This document shows, one piece after another, positions 4,777 to 5,705 of a stretch of DNA of 5,705 nt. Position 1 is the stretch's first letter; every line of letters begins with the position of its first letter. Both the position numbers and the translations under genes were made by a program. A model generated the notes under the pieces. That model ran no database searches and was not told the DNA's origin. It saw nothing but the letters and a program-made list of their open reading frames with translations. The stretch is from an uncultured Clostridia bacterium (GTDB lineage Bacteria > Bacillota > Clostridia > Christensenellales > Aristaeellaceae), in the NCBI GenBank assembly GCA_937906775.1, contig CALCUD010000106.1:1-5705 (forward strand), read 5' to 3'.

Positions 4777-5592
4777 GTGAATACAGATCCAAACCATGAT
4801 TTTCATATTCCGGATAAGATCCGGAGAATCGTCGGTGATAGCAGATATACCGAAAACCATGTCGGTCAGTCTGATTCGCATGTTCTGATTTTTCCGGAGC
4901 ATGTACTGAAGATACAGCAGAGGACAGTGGAAACAGACAATGAGCATGATATGTCGGTATGGCTGCGGGGAAAGCTTTGTGTACCGGAAATCCAGGTATA
5001 CCTCACAGAGAACGGTACGACTTTCACGCTGATGTCAAGAGCACACGGGAAAATGCTTTGCGATGAAATGTTCCTTCGGAATCCGGAAACGCTGCTGGAC
5101 TTGACATCCGAAGCTCTTCGTATGCTGTGGAATGTGGACATCACGGAATGTCCCTATCGGACAAGCCGCCTGGAAGAGCGCCTGAAGGCAGCTCGGTACA
5201 ATGTTGAAAGCAGGCTTGTGGATATGGATAACGTTGAACCGGAGACCTTCGGAAATGATGGATTCAGAGACCCTGAGGAATTGTTGGAATGGCTGGAGCA
5301 AAACCAACCTGAAGAGGATCTCGTCCTGACACATGGGGACTTTTGCCTGCCGAATATCTTCGCAGAAAACGGCAAAATCAGTGCGTTCATTGACCTTGGA
5401 AAAATCGGTCCGGCAGACCGCTGGCAGGATCTGGCTATTGTCATGAGAAGTCTGAAGCATAACCTGCACGGAGTTTACAGTCATGGGAAAAAATACGCGG
5501 ACTTTAATCCGCAGATGCTGCTCGACCGGTTGGGGATCCCGATGAACGATGAAAAAAACCGATATTATATGTTGTTGGATGAACTGTTCTGA
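4777..5592 (+). CDS. APH(3')-like aminoglycoside phosphotransferase
   Basis: This 271-residue cytoplasmic enzyme of protein-kinase fold is expected to phosphorylate the 3'-hydroxyl of kanamycin/neomycin-type aminoglycosides with ATP (or GTP). Visible motifs: VLKIQ with K45 as the likely nucleotide-binding lysine; HGDFCLPNI with H186, catalytic base D188 and N193; and FIDLGKIGPADRWQDLAI with metal-binding D206 in IDLG, the APH counterpart of the kinase DFG. The C terminus YYMLLDELF closely resembles the end of APH(3')-IIIa (YYILLDELF), and the length is close to that enzyme's 264 residues. The match is by family: I do not recognise a named allele, and the sequence clearly differs from APH(3')-II and -III. 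The start is GTG, set by AGGTGG at 4761-4766 with a 10-nt spacer; no ATG fits. Resistance activity is inferred, since distant relatives can act on other small molecules. Confidence 0.88.
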   Translation: MNTDPNHDFHIPDKIRRIVGDSRYTENHVGQSDSHVLIFPEHVLKIQQRTVETDNEHDMSVWLRGKLCVPEIQVYLTENGTTFTLMSRAHGKMLCDEMFLRNPETLLDLTSEALRMLWNVDITECPYRTSRLEERLKAARYNVESRLVDMDNVEPETFGNDGFRDPEELLEWLEQNQPEEDLVLTHGDFCLPNIFAENGKISAFIDLGKIGPADRWQDLAIVMRSLKHNLHGVYSHGKKYADFNPQMLLDRLGIPMNDEKNRYYMLLDELF

Positions 5593-5685
5593 ATCCACAG
5601 GGACCGGATAACAATCTCTTGATGAAGAACACTTAAGTCTGACTAAAAGAACCAAGCGACAAACAGGAATTTGACGGAGGAAACT

Positions 5686-5705
5686 ATGTTAAAAGATTAT
5701 GAAAT
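5686..5705 (+). CDS. Start of a gene cut by the window edge
   Basis: An ATG at 5686 with GGAGG at 5676-5680 (5-nt spacer) opens a frame reading MLKDYE before the window ends. The ribosome binding site is excellent and no terminator lies between this and the APH-like gene 93 bases upstream, so it may belong to the same transcript. Six residues do not allow a function call. Confidence 0.6.

Noticed and set aside
5035..5655. 206-codon minus-strand ORF across the APH-like gene
   Set aside because: It is the antisense of the well-supported APH motifs (HGDFCLPN, IDLG). No domain is visible in it.

Overview
The window looks like a chromosomal or genomic-island segment of a Bacillota-type bacterium. 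The reasons are strong GGAGG-type ribosome binding sites, TTGAAA/TATAAT-like promoters with 17-bp spacers, moderate GC, and protein families common in Clostridia and Negativicutes. The exact clade cannot be read from this sequence. No rRNA, tRNA, CRISPR array or insertion sequence was seen.

Left part (1-1760): the window opens with the decayed 3' end of a plus-strand frame that carries an NGSPRK-type flavodoxin/FMN-reductase motif and then stops at once. A 14-bp perfect hairpin terminator separates it from a convergent minus-strand gene for a 433-residue MFS drug exporter of the MefA/MFS_3 kind. Upstream of the exporter are a promoter, a 21-codon leader ORF with a strong ribosome binding site, and several mutually exclusive RNA pairings. 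One of these is an 8-nt perfect match between the leader ORF and the exporter's own Shine-Dalgarno. This is the classical layout of drug-induced translational attenuation.

Middle (1760-3980): a promoter drives a 34-codon ORF with a CPICG knuckle. Then comes a second leader-like arrangement: a promoter, a 9-codon ORF, and two direct copies of a 14-nt 'ribosome binding site plus ATG' module with one inverted copy between them. It precedes a 474-residue AAA ATPase with a C-terminal PD-(D/E)XK-like (DUF234) domain. After it lies a Fic pseudogene that has lost its 5' part and has an in-frame nonsense codon, while keeping a perfect FIC motif.

Right part (3980-5705): three plus-strand genes are spaced by about 100 bases with no evident terminator. 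They encode a tyrosine/dual-specificity phosphatase (Y_phosphatase3 type), an APH(3')-like aminoglycoside phosphotransferase, and a gene cut by the window edge. A 19-codon ORF with a very strong ribosome binding site sits between the first two.

Overall this is an accessory region with two putative antibiotic-response genes (exporter and APH), a probable conflict/defence-type ATPase-nuclease, and several gene remnants. Its most interesting content is the leader-peptide architecture in front of both the exporter and the ATPase.
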